Counted from the stretch's first letter, positions 22,590 to 31,695 are shown. The stretch is 31,790 nucleotides of DNA from JACJYC01 sp964558465 (GCA_964558465.1 CAZLEF010000084.1:1-31790), one strand, 5' to 3'. The notes: generated by a model not told the origin, from the sequence alone. Program-made: numbers and translations.

Positions 22590-25500
22590 ATGAAAGTTTT
22601 GATGCGACTATCGCTCGCGTTGTTTCTGCTTCCTGCGCTGGTCCAATTCCTGACAGCCCAGGAAACCTTCCCGGTCAACGGGGTGGTGGACAACCGGGAA
22701 GGATTGTATGCCTTTACAAATGCCACCCTTTACACCAGGTACAACCAGAAAGTAGAGAAAGCTACCCTGCTGATCCGCGACGGCAAGATCGAAGCGGCCG
22801 GCGCCAATGTTGCCGTGCCGGCAAACGCCATCGTTTACGATCTCAAAGGTAAATATATCTACCCGGCTTTTATCGACCTGTACAGCAGCTACGGTACGCC
22901 TGAAATTCGACGCGAACCGGGTGGCGGCGGCGGCGGATTCGGCGGCCCGCAACAGTTTTTAACCAGCAAACCCGGCGCTTACAACTGGAACCAGGCGCTT
23001 AAGCCGGAGTTCCGGGCCTATGAGAATTTTGCTGTCAACGCCAAAACGGCCAAAGAATCCCGCGACCTCGGTTTCGGGGCGGTCCTGACCCATCAGATGG
23101 ACGGCATCTGCCGGGGGACTTCCGCGGTGGTCCTGCTGGGTGAGGAAAAAGAACACGAATCCATTGTTAAACAGGAGGTTGCCCAGCATTTTTCCTTCAA
23201 CAAGGGCGCTTCCCGCCAAAATTACCCGGGTTCGCTCATGGGCGCCATCGCCCTGTTGCGGCAGACCTATTACGACGCGCAATGGTACAAAAACCAGCAG
23301 GCCGAGGTCAACCTTTCTCTGGATGCCTGGAACAAAAACCAAGCGCTGGCCCAGGTATTTGAAGTGCGGGACTGGATGGAAGCCCTGCGCGCCGCCAAAA
23401 TCGGAAAGGAATTCGGGATCAGCTATATCCTCAAAGGCGCCGGCGACGAATACCAGCGCATCGACGAAATCAAAGCCACCGGCGCTTCGCTGATCGTTCC
23501 GGTCGATTTCCCGGAAGCCTACGACGTGGAGGATCCGTTTGCCGCCCAATCGGTGACCCTCGCCCAGATGAAACACTGGGAACTGGCGCCCTCCAACCCC
23601 GCGCGCCTGGCCAAAGCCGGTATTAATTTTGCCCTGACTTCCAACGGTTTGCGTAACCTGGGCAGCTTCCACGCCAACGTCCGCAAAGCGATCGCACAAG
23701 GGCTCACGGAAGAACAGGCCCTCAAAGCCCTTACCGAAACACCGGCAAAAATGGCCGGCGCCGACGCCCAACTGGGCAGTCTTGAAAAAGGTAAACTGGC
23801 CAATTTTTTCATCACCAACGGCCCGGTTTTTGACGAAAAATCCCAGATCCACCATGTCTGGGTGAAAGGCAAACCTTTTATTCTGAAAGACCTCGATACA
23901 CCCGACTGGCTGGGGGATTATGCCCTCACCGCCGGCAGTACTGCATACCGCCTCAATGTCTCCGGACCGCCAGACAAACCTGAAATGAAGATTGTCGTCA
24001 ACGACACGACCTCTATCAAGGTCAAACAAGGGTTTAAAAGTGGCGTCATCACCCTGTCCTTTGAACCCGAAAAAGGCAAAGGCCAGATGCGCCTGACCGG
24101 TACGGTTGACGGCGCTAAATGGAGCGGACGCGGACAAGACCCGGCGGGCGCATGGCTCGACTGGAATGCCACCCGGCGACCATCGGAAGCGCCGCCCGCT
24201 ACAGATAAAGCGCCGGGAGAAAGGAAACCTATGCAGGAAAAAGAAAAACCCGCAGAAGCCCTGGCCAAGGTGACCTATCCTTTCATCGCATTCGGCCGCG
24301 AAACCCTGCCCCAACCGGCGACCTACCTGCTGAAAAACGCCACCGTCTGGACCAATGAGGCAGAAGGCATCCTGCAGAATGCGGACGTCCTGATCCGTGA
24401 CGGCAAGATCGCCCAGGTGGGCAAAAACCTGAGCGCCGCGGGTGCAACGGTCATCGACGGGACCGGAAAACATGTCACATCAGGCATCATTGATGAACAC
24501 ACACATATTGGCGCCTCCCGCGGCATCAACGAAGGCGCCCAGGCCAGTTCGGCGGAAGTGCGCATCGGCGATGTGGTCAATGCAGAAGACATCAACGTCT
24601 ACCGGCAATTGGCAGGGGGCGTAACGGCTGCCCAGATCCTGCACGGTTCTGCCAACCCCATCGGCGGCCAGTCGGCTATCATCAAACTTCGCTGGGGGTA
24701 CGCGCCCGAAAAAATGAAGATCGAAGGCGCAGACGAATTTATCAAATTTGCCCTTGGCGAAAACGTGAAACAGGCCGGCAGTAATACTTCGACCCGCTAC
24801 CCGCGCTCCCGCATGGGCGTCGAACAGGTGTTCGAAGACCACTTCACCCGGGCGGAGGAATACGGCGCACTGAAAAAGGCAGGCAAACCCTACAGGAAGG
24901 ATCTGGAAATGGAAGCCTTGCTCGAAATCATCGAAGGTAAACGGTTCATCACCTGCCATTCCTACCAGCAGGGTGAGATCAATATGATGATGAAAGTAGC
25001 CGAACGGCATAAATTCAGGGTCAACACCTTCACTCATATCCTCGAAGGGTATAAAGTAGCTGACAAAATGGCCAAACACGGGGCCGGCGGATCGTCTTTC
25101 TCCGACTGGTGGGCTTACAAATATGAAGTGGTGGAAGCCATTCCATACAACGGCGCGCTGATGAATCAACAGGGCGTTACCGTGGCCTTCAACTCCGACG
25201 ACGCTGAAATGGCCCGCCGCCTCAACCAGGAAGCCGGTAAAGCCGTTCTGTTCGGCGGCGTACCCGAAGAGGAAGCCCTGAAATTTGTGACCCTCAACCC
25301 GGCCAAATTATTGCACCTCGATAAACGGATGGGCAGCCTGAAGGCCGGCAAGGACGCCGACGTTGTGCTCTGGTCGGATCACCCGCTTTCCGTGTACGCC
25401 AAAGCCGAAAAAACCTTTGTGGACGGCATCAAATTCTACGACCGGGAAGAGGACGAAATCCTGCGGATGGAAGTGGCCAAAGAGCGCAACCGGCTGGTCC

Positions 25501-25622
25501 AGAAAATGCTCGCTTCCAAACAAGGCGGGGAGGGTGTCCAGGCGCCCCGCGGCCGGCGCTTCAACAGCGAGTACCATTGTGAGGATATGGAGGATGAGAT
25601 TTCGGAAATCAGCAATTATTAA
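22590..25622 (+). CDS. secreted double amidohydrolase (degenerate plus intact domain)
   Basis: About 1010 residues. A signal peptide (residues 1-24, ending LTAQ) precedes two amidohydrolase domains joined by a linker rich in Pro, Lys and Glu near residue 535-560. In the N-terminal copy the usual HxH metal motif is replaced by DLYSSYG (about residue 95) followed by a glycine run, so it is probably inactive. The C-terminal copy (about 580-1005) keeps DEHTHIG with H637 and H639, TCHSYQQGE near 790, THILEGYK near 815, FNSDDAEMARR near 870 and the ending GSLKAGKDADVVLWSDHPLS. It resembles imidazolonepropionase-like exported amidohydrolases or peptidases; the substrate is unknown. The ATG at 22590 is preferred over 22524 because it starts the signal peptide. 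A related gene follows in the same direction. Confidence 0.9.
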   Translation: MKVLMRLSLALFLLPALVQFLTAQETFPVNGVVDNREGLYAFTNATLYTRYNQKVEKATLLIRDGKIEAAGANVAVPANAIVYDLKGKYIYPAFIDLYSSYGTPEIRREPGGGGGGFGGPQQFLTSKPGAYNWNQALKPEFRAYENFAVNAKTAKESRDLGFGAVLTHQMDGICRGTSAVVLLGEEKEHESIVKQEVAQHFSFNKGASRQNYPGSLMGAIALLRQTYYDAQWYKNQQAEVNLSLDAWNKNQALAQVFEVRDWMEALRAAKIGKEFGISYILKGAGDEYQRIDEIKATGASLIVPVDFPEAYDVEDPFAAQSVTLAQMKHWELAPSNPARLAKAGINFALTSNGLRNLGSFHANVRKAIAQGLTEEQALKALTETPAKMAGADAQLGSLEKGKLANFFITNGPVFDEKSQIHHVWVKGKPFILKDLDTPDWLGDYALTAGSTAYRLNVSGPPDKPEMKIVVNDTTSIKVKQGFKSGVITLSFEPEKGKGQMRLTGTVDGAKWSGRGQDPAGAWLDWNATRRPSEAPPATDKAPGERKPMQEKEKPAEALAKVTYPFIAFGRETLPQPATYLLKNATVWTNEAEGILQNADVLIRDGKIAQVGKNLSAAGATVIDGTGKHVTSGIIDEHTHIGASRGINEGAQASSAEVRIGDVVNAEDINVYRQLAGGVTAAQILHGSANPIGGQSAIIKLRWGYAPEKMKIEGADEFIKFALGENVKQAGSNTSTRYPRSRMGVEQVFEDHFTRAEEYGALKKAGKPYRKDLEMEALLEIIEGKRFITCHSYQQGEINMMMKVAERHKFRVNTFTHILEGYKVADKMAKHGAGGSSFSDWWAYKYEVVEAIPYNGALMNQQGVTVAFNSDDAEMARRLNQEAGKAVLFGGVPEEEALKFVTLNPAKLLHLDKRMGSLKAGKDADVVLWSDHPLSVYAKAEKTFVDGIKFYDREEDEILRMEVAKERNRLVQKMLASKQGGEGVQAPRGRRFNSEYHCEDMEDEISEISNY

Positions 25623-25760
25623 TAATTGTTGATTTGGGGATTTGTTGATTTGTTGATTCGATGGGGCTCATCCCGAATCAACAAATCAACAAATCAACGC
25701 ATCAACCACGCGTGGCCGCGTGGCACGCACATCAACGCATCAATAAATCAACATTAATAA
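25623..25760. repeat. ATCAAC octamer array with CCACGCGTGG palindrome
   Basis: GTTGATTT octamers start 5 bases after the previous stop, turn into ATCAACAA/ATCAACGC octamers from 25676, are interrupted by CCACGCGTGG and GCGTGGCACGCAC (25706-25730), and resume to 25755. The array forms the leader of the next gene. A frame through it would give the next protein a low-complexity N-terminal extension, which I reject. Confidence 0.88.
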
Positions 25761-25762
25761 AC

Positions 25763-27055
25763 ATGAAGATCTTTCTCAAAAATATAACCATCGCCGCCAT
25801 AGCGGCTCTCGTGTTGCCCGCAGCCGCCCAATCACCCGTTCCGGCGCCGGCCCAATCGCAGCCTATCGCAATCGTAGGCGCGACGGCCCACCTTGGAACA
25901 GGCCGCGCCATGGAAAACAGCCTGATCGCCTTTGAACAGGGCAAAATCACCGTGGTTGCGCCGTTTGCCGGGCAGGACCTGTCCAGGTACAAGGTGATCC
26001 AGGCCCAGGGCAAACACGTTTATCCCGGGTTCATCGCCCCTCATACCAACCTGGGGTTGCTGGAGATCGGCCAGGTGCCGGCCACCCAGGACGACTCTGA
26101 AACCGGGGATATCAACCCCAATGTCCGGGCGTTGATCGCCTACAATACCGACTCTCAGGTAATACCCACGGTGCGCGGCATGGGCGTATTGCTGGCCCAG
26201 ACTACACCTGCCGGCGGGGTGCTCAGCGGGCTTTCTTCCATCGTGCAACTGGATGCGTGGAACTGGGAGGACGCCGCCTACCTGGCCGACGACGGCGTTC
26301 ACGTCCGTTTTCCCAACCGGCAGCGCTTTTCGTTTGCTACTTTTTCACAGGAAGACAACCCGCAGTACGACCAACAACTGGCCGCCCTCCGGCAGTTTTT
26401 GTCGGAAGCGAAATCCTATTGCGGAAATTCGTCGCCTGCGAAAGAAGCTAACCTCAAACTGGGCGCTGTCTGCGGATTGTTCAACGGCAGCAAACGCTTT
26501 TTTGTACACGCTAATTCTGCGCAGGACATTACGCAGGCCATTCTAATGGCTAAAGAAAACGGCTTCAAACTGGTGATCGTCGGCGGCCAGGACGCCTGGA
26601 TGATGACCGAACAACTGAAGGCCAATAATGTGGCGGTGATCCTGGGATCTACACAGAATTTGCCCGGCAGACCGGACGACGATGTGGACCTGCCTTTCAA
26701 AGCCCCGCGCCTGCTGCAGGAGGCCGGCGTGACGTACTGCCTGGGCCACGAGGGATACTGGCAAAACCGCAACCTGGCTTTCCAGGCTGGGCAAGCGGTA
26801 GGTTTCGGACTGGCTTATGAGCAGGCAGTGGCGGCCATCACGCTGAATACCGCCAAAATACTGGGCATTGCCGACCGGGCCGGCTCGCTGGAAACGGGCA
26901 AGGACGCCATCCTTTTTGTCAGTGAAGGCGACGCGCTCGATTCCCGCAGCGCCGTGGTATCACACGCCTTCATTCAGGGCCGCGAAATCGATCTGGACAA
27001 CAAACAAAAGGAACTGTACCGGAAATTCAGGGAGAAATATGACCGGATGAAGTAG
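25763..27055 (+). CDS. secreted amidohydrolase-family protein with degenerate metal site
   Basis: About 430 residues with a signal peptide (MKIFLKNITIAAIAALVLPA, cut after AAA or AAQ). It is an amidohydrolase-fold protein by AIVGATAHLGTGRAMENSLI, YPGFIAPHTNLGLLE and the C-terminal GSLETGKDAILFVSEGDALD. The HxH signature reads HTN (H94), the later histidine and aspartate ligands are not obvious, and a catalytic role is doubtful. It probably partners the larger amidohydrolase encoded just upstream, whose N-terminal domain is likewise degenerate. Similar tandem pairs occur in Bacteroidota; substrate unknown. Its TAG is followed at once by a repeat array. Confidence 0.87.
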   Translation: MKIFLKNITIAAIAALVLPAAAQSPVPAPAQSQPIAIVGATAHLGTGRAMENSLIAFEQGKITVVAPFAGQDLSRYKVIQAQGKHVYPGFIAPHTNLGLLEIGQVPATQDDSETGDINPNVRALIAYNTDSQVIPTVRGMGVLLAQTTPAGGVLSGLSSIVQLDAWNWEDAAYLADDGVHVRFPNRQRFSFATFSQEDNPQYDQQLAALRQFLSEAKSYCGNSSPAKEANLKLGAVCGLFNGSKRFFVHANSAQDITQAILMAKENGFKLVIVGGQDAWMMTEQLKANNVAVILGSTQNLPGRPDDDVDLPFKAPRLLQEAGVTYCLGHEGYWQNRNLAFQAGQAVGFGLAYEQAVAAITLNTAKILGIADRAGSLETGKDAILFVSEGDALDSRSAVVSHAFIQGREIDLDNKQKELYRKFREKYDRMK

Positions 27056-27330
27056 GACGGTGGACGGCTTACGGCCTACGGTAGACGGCTTACGGTAGAT
27101 GGCTTATGGTGGACGGCTTACGATAGACGAAACATGAGTCATCGCGAATTTTGGCATAGTCCAGGGTTCGGGGTTTTCCAAGGGTCCTTTGTACCTTCGG
27201 AAAAGTAGTCGCCTGAGAAACAGCCTTTTTTCCGTCCGGCCATGCCTGTGAGATGGCAAACCATCTACCGTCCACCGTAGGCCGTCTATCGTCCACCGTC
27301 AACCGTCCACCGTGGGCCGTCCACCGTGGG
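27056..27330. repeat. large inverted repeat built of ACGGTGGACGG words
   Basis: The left arm (about 27053-27127) consists of GGACGGCTTACGG/TAGACGG words and the right arm (about 27263-27330) of their complements (CCGTCCACCGTAGGCCGTC). They flank about 135 bases of ordinary-looking sequence without a gene. It lies between convergent genes whose stop codons touch each arm, so it may end both transcripts. Sequence differs from the other arrays but the build is the same. Confidence 0.85.
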
Positions 27331-27338
27331 CCAGCTAT

Positions 27339-29387
27339 TCACCTGAAATCATAATAAAACATCCGTCCCTGCGAAGTACCCAGCAAGATCTCCCGTTCGC
27401 TCAGGAATTGGGAGGAATAGATCGTATCCTCGTACCCGTGGAAGGTCAGGGTGCAATGGCCGGTGGCCAGGTTCCAGAGTTTAAAAGTTTGATCGTAGGA
27501 ACCGGTGACGAGGTAACGGCTATCCGCAGAGAAGTTGACGCCGTACCCGCTCTGCAAGTGGCCTTCCAGCAGGTATCTGCGTTTGCCGGTTGGAATATCC
27601 CAGACCTCCAGGTTTTTTCCGCTGAACACAGCCAGGCTGCGGCCATCCGGGCTGGCCGCCATTTCCTGAAGGCCGTTTTCGCACCGAAAACGGGCCGTTT
27701 CGGTCCAATCGCTGGTGCGAAAACCCCGGACCTCGCCGTCGCCGGAACCCACAAAAACCGTGGATTCATCCGGGGTCAATACCAGGCGGAACGGGGTATT
27801 GTCCATTGGGACGATCGTGACGGGGGCCGTTTCATTCCGGCTCCAAACCCGCAGGGTGGTATCTCCGACGGAGAGAATCTGGCCGGTTTTATTTAGGTAA
27901 GCAACCCCGTCGAGGCGTGCGGTATGGCCTTCAAACGCCTGGATCTGGTGGCCGGTTTTGACGTCCCACAAACGGGCAATCCCATCAAACCCGCCGGTGA
28001 CCATGTAACGGTCATCCCGGCTCAACACCCCGCTCAGGGCTTTGAATGCCCCGAAATGGACCAGGGCTTTGCCCGTACGGATTTCGTACATCACCAGTTT
28101 TTCATCCGAACAGGACGCTCCGAAAGATCGTTTATCCGAGGTCAAGGGCGTTTGCCAGGGACCAAAATCACAGACTTCGTAATGGACGGAAAACGGTTGG
28201 CCCAGGCTCCAGGTTTTGAGGGTCCCGTCCTGGGAAACCGAGATCAGGGTGTTCCCGTCCTTCGACCAGACGAGCCCTGTCACCATGCCGTTATGGCCGA
28301 TCAGTGAATGTTTTTTGGTATAATCCTTGGCGTCCCAGATATGGATGGTCTGGTCTTCGCCGGCGGAGGCGAACCATTTCCCGTCGCGGGTAAAAGCTAC
28401 TGCCTTGATAATCTTGGTATGACCTTCCCAAGGCTCGATGCGCCGAAGGAGTTCGCCGGTTTCGCTGTTGAGGATATGCAGGCGATGGTCGGCGGCGCCT
28501 GCGACGATGGTTTTGCCATCGGGGCTGATGTCGACGCTGTGGAATGCATTGTATTCTTTGTAATCGGACAGATCGTACTTCCAAAGCTGATTTCCGGAGG
28601 CCCGATCATAGGAAGCCACTATTTCTCCCCAACAGGAAATGACAAACCGGTCGCCGCCGTTGGTGAAGACAATCCCGGCTGCGGGGTGGGGTTCCGTTTC
28701 AACTTTCTGGATTTCCTCCCCGGTTCCGGCGTCCAGAATTTTGCCGAATCCCATGACGTTGGGCGTAATTTGCCGGAGTTCCCAGGAAACCACCCCCAGG
28801 AACTGATTGTTGGGGCTGAACCGAACCTGGTAGATACCCCGGGAGAAAGCCCGGTCGTTTTTCCAGATCTGGCGGCCGGTCTGCACTTCCCAAAGGATAA
28901 CGGCGTGGTCTCTGCCCCCTGAGGCCAGTTTAGTCCCGTCGTTGCTGAACGCAATCGTACTGACGGCAGACGGATGCGCCCGCAATTGCCGGGCGACGGT
29001 AAAGGCTGGATAATTGTAAAGGGTAACCGTGCTGTCTGCGCCCGTAACGGCCAGCGTCCGACCATCCGGGCTCATGGCTATTGCCGACCAGGTTTGGCCG
29101 CCGGGGTGGGGTAGGGTAGTCGCACTTTGATCCAGAAAGGCGTCGAGAAAATGCCATTCCAGGTTGCGGTGTTGGAGTGCGCAGGCATCGAGGTATTGCC
29201 GGGCTTCGCTGACCTTGTTCAACTGGAGCAGGGCTTCCGCCGCCGCGATGCGGGTGAGGTAGAGGTCGTAGCCGTCATTGGTCTGCAAAACGGCTTTTGG
29301 GGCGCTGCAGGCGGCAAGTAAGAATAGCAGGATCGTCGCAAATCGAAAGTTGATAGCGATAATTCGCAGGATCGCTTTTTTGTTCAT
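27339..29387 (-). CDS. WD40-repeat lipoprotein
   Basis: About 682 residues. The N-terminus has a lipoprotein signal with LAAC, cysteine 27. Next is a TPR-like helical stretch (AEALLQLNKVSEARQYLDAC, then RNLEWHFLDAF), seen before WD40 domains in other bacteria. The rest is a long WD40 array of roughly a dozen blades, typical units being IAFSNDGTKLASGGRDHAVI, LWEVQTGR, VAFTRDGKWFASAGEDQTIH and NFSADSRYLVTGSYDQTFKL. Two seven-bladed propellers are likely. It should be a membrane-anchored scaffold or binding protein. The ATG at 29387 is chosen because it starts the signal; the longer frame to 29573 reads through a repeat hairpin. Confidence 0.88.
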   Translation of the reverse strand: MNKKAILRIIAINFRFATILLFLLAACSAPKAVLQTNDGYDLYLTRIAAAEALLQLNKVSEARQYLDACALQHRNLEWHFLDAFLDQSATTLPHPGGQTWSAIAMSPDGRTLAVTGADSTVTLYNYPAFTVARQLRAHPSAVSTIAFSNDGTKLASGGRDHAVILWEVQTGRQIWKNDRAFSRGIYQVRFSPNNQFLGVVSWELRQITPNVMGFGKILDAGTGEEIQKVETEPHPAAGIVFTNGGDRFVISCWGEIVASYDRASGNQLWKYDLSDYKEYNAFHSVDISPDGKTIVAGAADHRLHILNSETGELLRRIEPWEGHTKIIKAVAFTRDGKWFASAGEDQTIHIWDAKDYTKKHSLIGHNGMVTGLVWSKDGNTLISVSQDGTLKTWSLGQPFSVHYEVCDFGPWQTPLTSDKRSFGASCSDEKLVMYEIRTGKALVHFGAFKALSGVLSRDDRYMVTGGFDGIARLWDVKTGHQIQAFEGHTARLDGVAYLNKTGQILSVGDTTLRVWSRNETAPVTIVPMDNTPFRLVLTPDESTVFVGSGDGEVRGFRTSDWTETARFRCENGLQEMAASPDGRSLAVFSGKNLEVWDIPTGKRRYLLEGHLQSGYGVNFSADSRYLVTGSYDQTFKLWNLATGHCTLTFHGYEDTIYSSQFLSEREILLGTSQGRMFYYDFR

Positions 29388-29411
29388 AAACAACAAATTT
29401 AACATGATTTT

Positions 29412-29540
29412 TTCACCACATAAGGTACATAAGAACACATAGAAATGTCGTACATGCTCAATGCCGAGGGCATTGAACATGTACTTCTTATGTTTTCTAT
29501 GTGTCTTATCCCCGCCTTGCGGGACAGGTCGTGGTGGGAA
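29412..29540. repeat. long imperfect hairpin of ACATAAG/ACACATAG words
   Basis: The left arm (about 29417-29473: ACATAAGAACACATAGAAA, then GTACATGCTCAATGCC) pairs with the right arm (29478-29510: GGCATTGAACATGTAC, then TTTCTATGTGTCTTAT), with a small CCCGC-CTT-GCGGG hairpin near 29510-29523 and outer CACCAC/GTGGTG ends. It separates the DUF4287 gene from the WD40 lipoprotein gene on the same strand and could be a terminator or a processing site. Confidence 0.75.
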
Positions 29541-29565
29541 AATAATCGTTTCATGGTAAGCCAAA

Positions 29566-30138
29566 TCACCCATTCACCCGCCCATCAGCCGTTTTCAGGA
29601 GTTGAAATAACCGGTCGTTCAGGTCCGCTTCCGAGCGAATGATCGTCATGTGCGAAATGCGGGGCATGGGGCCGGTGAGTTTGGATTTTTCCAGTCCGTC
29701 GGCAAAGGGGGTATCTCCGAGATCGAGGCCAACCCGCAGTTCGCCTTTTTTGATGTTGACAGCGGCAAATTCCCGTTTTTTGGTGAAAGAAACGTAGGTT
29801 TTTTTGGGCAGGACGGTTACATCGGGGTCCCATTGTAAGATGGTCGCCTGCAGTTTTTCGTACAAAGGCCGCATTTCCGGGCATTTTTCAAACTGGTTGG
29901 CCAGCAGGTCGGTTTCACTGGCATAAACCGGCAAACCGCCGTTGGCATGAATGCCCGCCAACAGGGAAGCGTTCATATGGCCGAAACCCTGGTCGGTTTT
30001 CAGCCAGTTGATGAGGTCGTTCCTTTTTTCAATGCCCGAACCGCGGATAGCGGCCAGCCATTGCGACAGGTCTTTTCCTGTGGTGGACTTCAGGGATTCG
30101 ATGAATTCCTGTTCGATTTCTCCGGATGTTTTTGCCAT
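29566..30138 (-). CDS. DUF4287 plus DUF5655 domain protein
   Basis: A 190-residue protein. Residues about 5-60 match DUF4287 (EFIESLKSTTGKDLSQWLAA, RNDLINWLKTDQGFGHMNAS). The remainder matches DUF5655 (YEKLQATILQWDPDVTVLPK, KTYVSFTKKREFAAV, GELRVGLDL). The combination is common in soil and aquatic bacteria and its biochemical role is unknown; DUF5655 proteins are predicted to be small ligand- or nucleic-acid-binding folds. It has no signal peptide, so it is cytoplasmic. Confidence 0.85.
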   Translation of the reverse strand: MAKTSGEIEQEFIESLKSTTGKDLSQWLAAIRGSGIEKRNDLINWLKTDQGFGHMNASLLAGIHANGGLPVYASETDLLANQFEKCPEMRPLYEKLQATILQWDPDVTVLPKKTYVSFTKKREFAAVNIKKGELRVGLDLGDTPFADGLEKSKLTGPMPRISHMTIIRSEADLNDRLFQLLKTADGRVNG

Positions 30139-30183
30139 GTTTTTTGGTTTGATGTGATGTCTGCTAATTCCGGGTTAATTCCT

Positions 30184-30286
30184 CCACGCCATGCCCCCAT
30201 GGGGCAGGTAAACCTGTGGCGTGGCACGCACTTCCTCGATTCCTCGATTCCTCAGTTCCTCAGTTCCTCAGTTCTTCAGTTCCTCC
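30184..30286. repeat. cruciform module plus CCTCAGTT octamer array
   Basis: CCACGCCA (30184-30191) pairs with TGGCGTGG (30217-30224) around an inner TGCCCC-CAT-GGGGCA hairpin; then GCGTGGCACGCAC (30219-30231), identical to 25718-30 of the window, leads into TTCCTCGA/TTCCTCAG octamers ending 1-2 bases from the next gene's stop codon. The octamer family also appears inverted near 19955-19995. Confidence 0.85.
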
Positions 30287-30694
30287 CTATCTCCAGGCGC
30301 CGAGGATGAGCCCGATAACCGTAAAGTAAATGATTATATACCCGCTGTTGATCAGGATATACCGCCAGGTTTTCTGTTCGAACAGGGCGATAGAAGTGAA
30401 AATGGCCGCCGCCCAACCGAAACCGGTGAGGAAACCTGCAACGGCGCCCCATTGCCAGTCGGTTTCCGGCCCACCCAGGAAAAAAGCCAGGTTGTAAGAC
30501 ATCAGTAGCGCCAGTAAAAAACTGATGCCGTACATTTTAGCCGGGTTGCCGGCCTTGATTTTTTCATCTGTCAGGTTGTTTTCATTTTTCCAGGCGTCGT
30601 AAAACAGTGCGGGCGAATACCATACTGCCCCCAGCGCCATATTCCACACCGCGCAAGCCAGGACCGCCCAATGGTTGATCACTACGTTTTCCAT
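30287..30694 (-). CDS. DUF1761 membrane protein
   Basis: A 135-residue protein with four membrane segments and the DUF1761 pattern: NHWAVLACAVWNMALGAVWY followed by SPALFYDAWKNENN near the N-terminus, and GFLTGFGWAAAIFTSIALFE later. Length is normal for the family. The function is unknown. The next gene upstream on the same strand is an AraC regulator, but an intergenic array separates them. Confidence 0.85.
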   Translation of the reverse strand: MENVVINHWAVLACAVWNMALGAVWYSPALFYDAWKNENNLTDEKIKAGNPAKMYGISFLLALLMSYNLAFFLGGPETDWQWGAVAGFLTGFGWAAAIFTSIALFEQKTWRYILINSGYIIIYFTVIGLILGAWR

Positions 30695-30777
30695 GACATT
30701 TTTTTGGGCAAAATTCGGCTTTGGATTGGCGCCGGTATAGGAAAAAATTTACCTTTCCCCCCATTGCCACAATACCA

Positions 30778-30806
30778 TCAACTCAAACCTCAAACCTCAA
30801 AACTCA
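30778..30806. repeat. CTCAAAC heptamer array
   Basis: Four units of (A)CTCAAAC/CTCAAAAC lie at the 3' end of the AraC gene. The stop codon of that gene (TCA on the plus strand at 30804-30806) is part of the last repeat word. Short but of the same build as the other border arrays. Confidence 0.75.
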
Positions 30807-31619
30807 CAAAGGAACATAATTCAAAAACTCCCCCCGCTGTTTGACATATTCCGCCGGCGTAAACCCGGAAAAGGTCCTGAAATCGGCAATAAAATGAGAC
30901 TGGTCGTAATACCCGCATTGGTCGGCCAGAGCGGTCCAGTTGAAATACCGGTCCTGTTCGATCTCCGTGATGGCTTTCTGGAACCGGATGACCTTCAGGA
31001 ATTCCTTCGGCGTTACCCCGACATGGTCCTTGAACAGTTGGATGATATGTTTCCTGGAATAGCCGGTTTTTTCTTCAATTTGTTTCAGGCTGACTTGTTC
31101 GGGCGTCTGCACGATCCGGGAAGCCACAAAATCGACGAAGGGGTTGACGGACAGGCTGTTCAAAAAATCATTCCGGAATTGTTGTTCCAGCACGGCAAAT
31201 TTGGCGTCGATGGACGGGGCCTCCACGAGGCGGTCGCGCAGGTCCAGGATATCGTTTTTGAGTACGAGTTCAGCGTCCACCACGTAATCCGTCACTTCAC
31301 ACATAGGCAGGGACAGGAAGGGGAAAGCCTTGCCCTTGTGAAAATTGACGATCAGCATTTCACTTTCGGCGCCAGAGGGGATCGTGATCGGTTCGGTGCG
31401 AAAACCGGAAAACCAGACCCTTTTGCAGGATTGGATTTCCTTCAGCGTCAGGTTGTCGTAGATGTATTTGGGCCGGTCGGTGAGGTCAAAGATGAGGTTG
31501 ATGTTGCCGTCGGGCAAAAAACGGTCCACCGCATGATCGGGTTGATATCCGTTGTAATAGAAAAAGCTTTCGATAAACTGGTTGAGCGGAAAAGCGGGTA
31601 TATGAAGTTTTGCGGTCAT
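30804..31619 (-). CDS. AraC-family transcriptional regulator (DUF6597-like sensor domain)
   Basis: A 271-residue regulator. The N-terminal half has the pattern FIESFFYYNGY, DRFLPDGNINLIFDL and VWFSGFRTEPITIPSG, typical of DUF6597-type sensor domains in Bacteroidota. The C-terminal hundred residues contain the AraC helix-turn-helix pair: SLKQIEEKTGYSRKHIIQLF, then WTALADQCGYYDQSHFIADF and SGFTPAEYVKQ. Effector and targets are unknown; the closest candidate target is the DUF1761 gene downstream. Confidence 0.9.
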   Translation of the reverse strand: MTAKLHIPAFPLNQFIESFFYYNGYQPDHAVDRFLPDGNINLIFDLTDRPKYIYDNLTLKEIQSCKRVWFSGFRTEPITIPSGAESEMLIVNFHKGKAFPFLSLPMCEVTDYVVDAELVLKNDILDLRDRLVEAPSIDAKFAVLEQQFRNDFLNSLSVNPFVDFVASRIVQTPEQVSLKQIEEKTGYSRKHIIQLFKDHVGVTPKEFLKVIRFQKAITEIEQDRYFNWTALADQCGYYDQSHFIADFRTFSGFTPAEYVKQRGEFLNYVPL

Positions 31620-31658
31620 TGGCCGGGCGCTGTTTCAATTTTGAACGAAGTTAAGCAT

Positions 31659-31695
31659 TTTTTCAGTCTTCAGTCCGCAGTCCACAGTTGGCAAT
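31659..31695. repeat. CAGTC-word array
   Basis: TCAGTCTTCAGTCCGCAGTC followed by CACAGTTGGCA gives four spaced CAGT words 7-8 bases apart, in the upstream region of the AraC gene. Weak but matches the build of the other border arrays. Confidence 0.55.

Noticed and set aside
22959..24473. 504-residue minus-strand open frame
   Set aside because: Antisense to the double amidohydrolase gene; no recognisable domain.
25661..25762. N-terminal extension of the second amidohydrolase gene
   Set aside because: It is translated octamer repeat; the ATG at 25763 begins a proper signal peptide.
29388..29573. N-terminal extension of the WD40 protein
   Set aside because: It reads through the hairpin repeat and would bury the lipoprotein signal.
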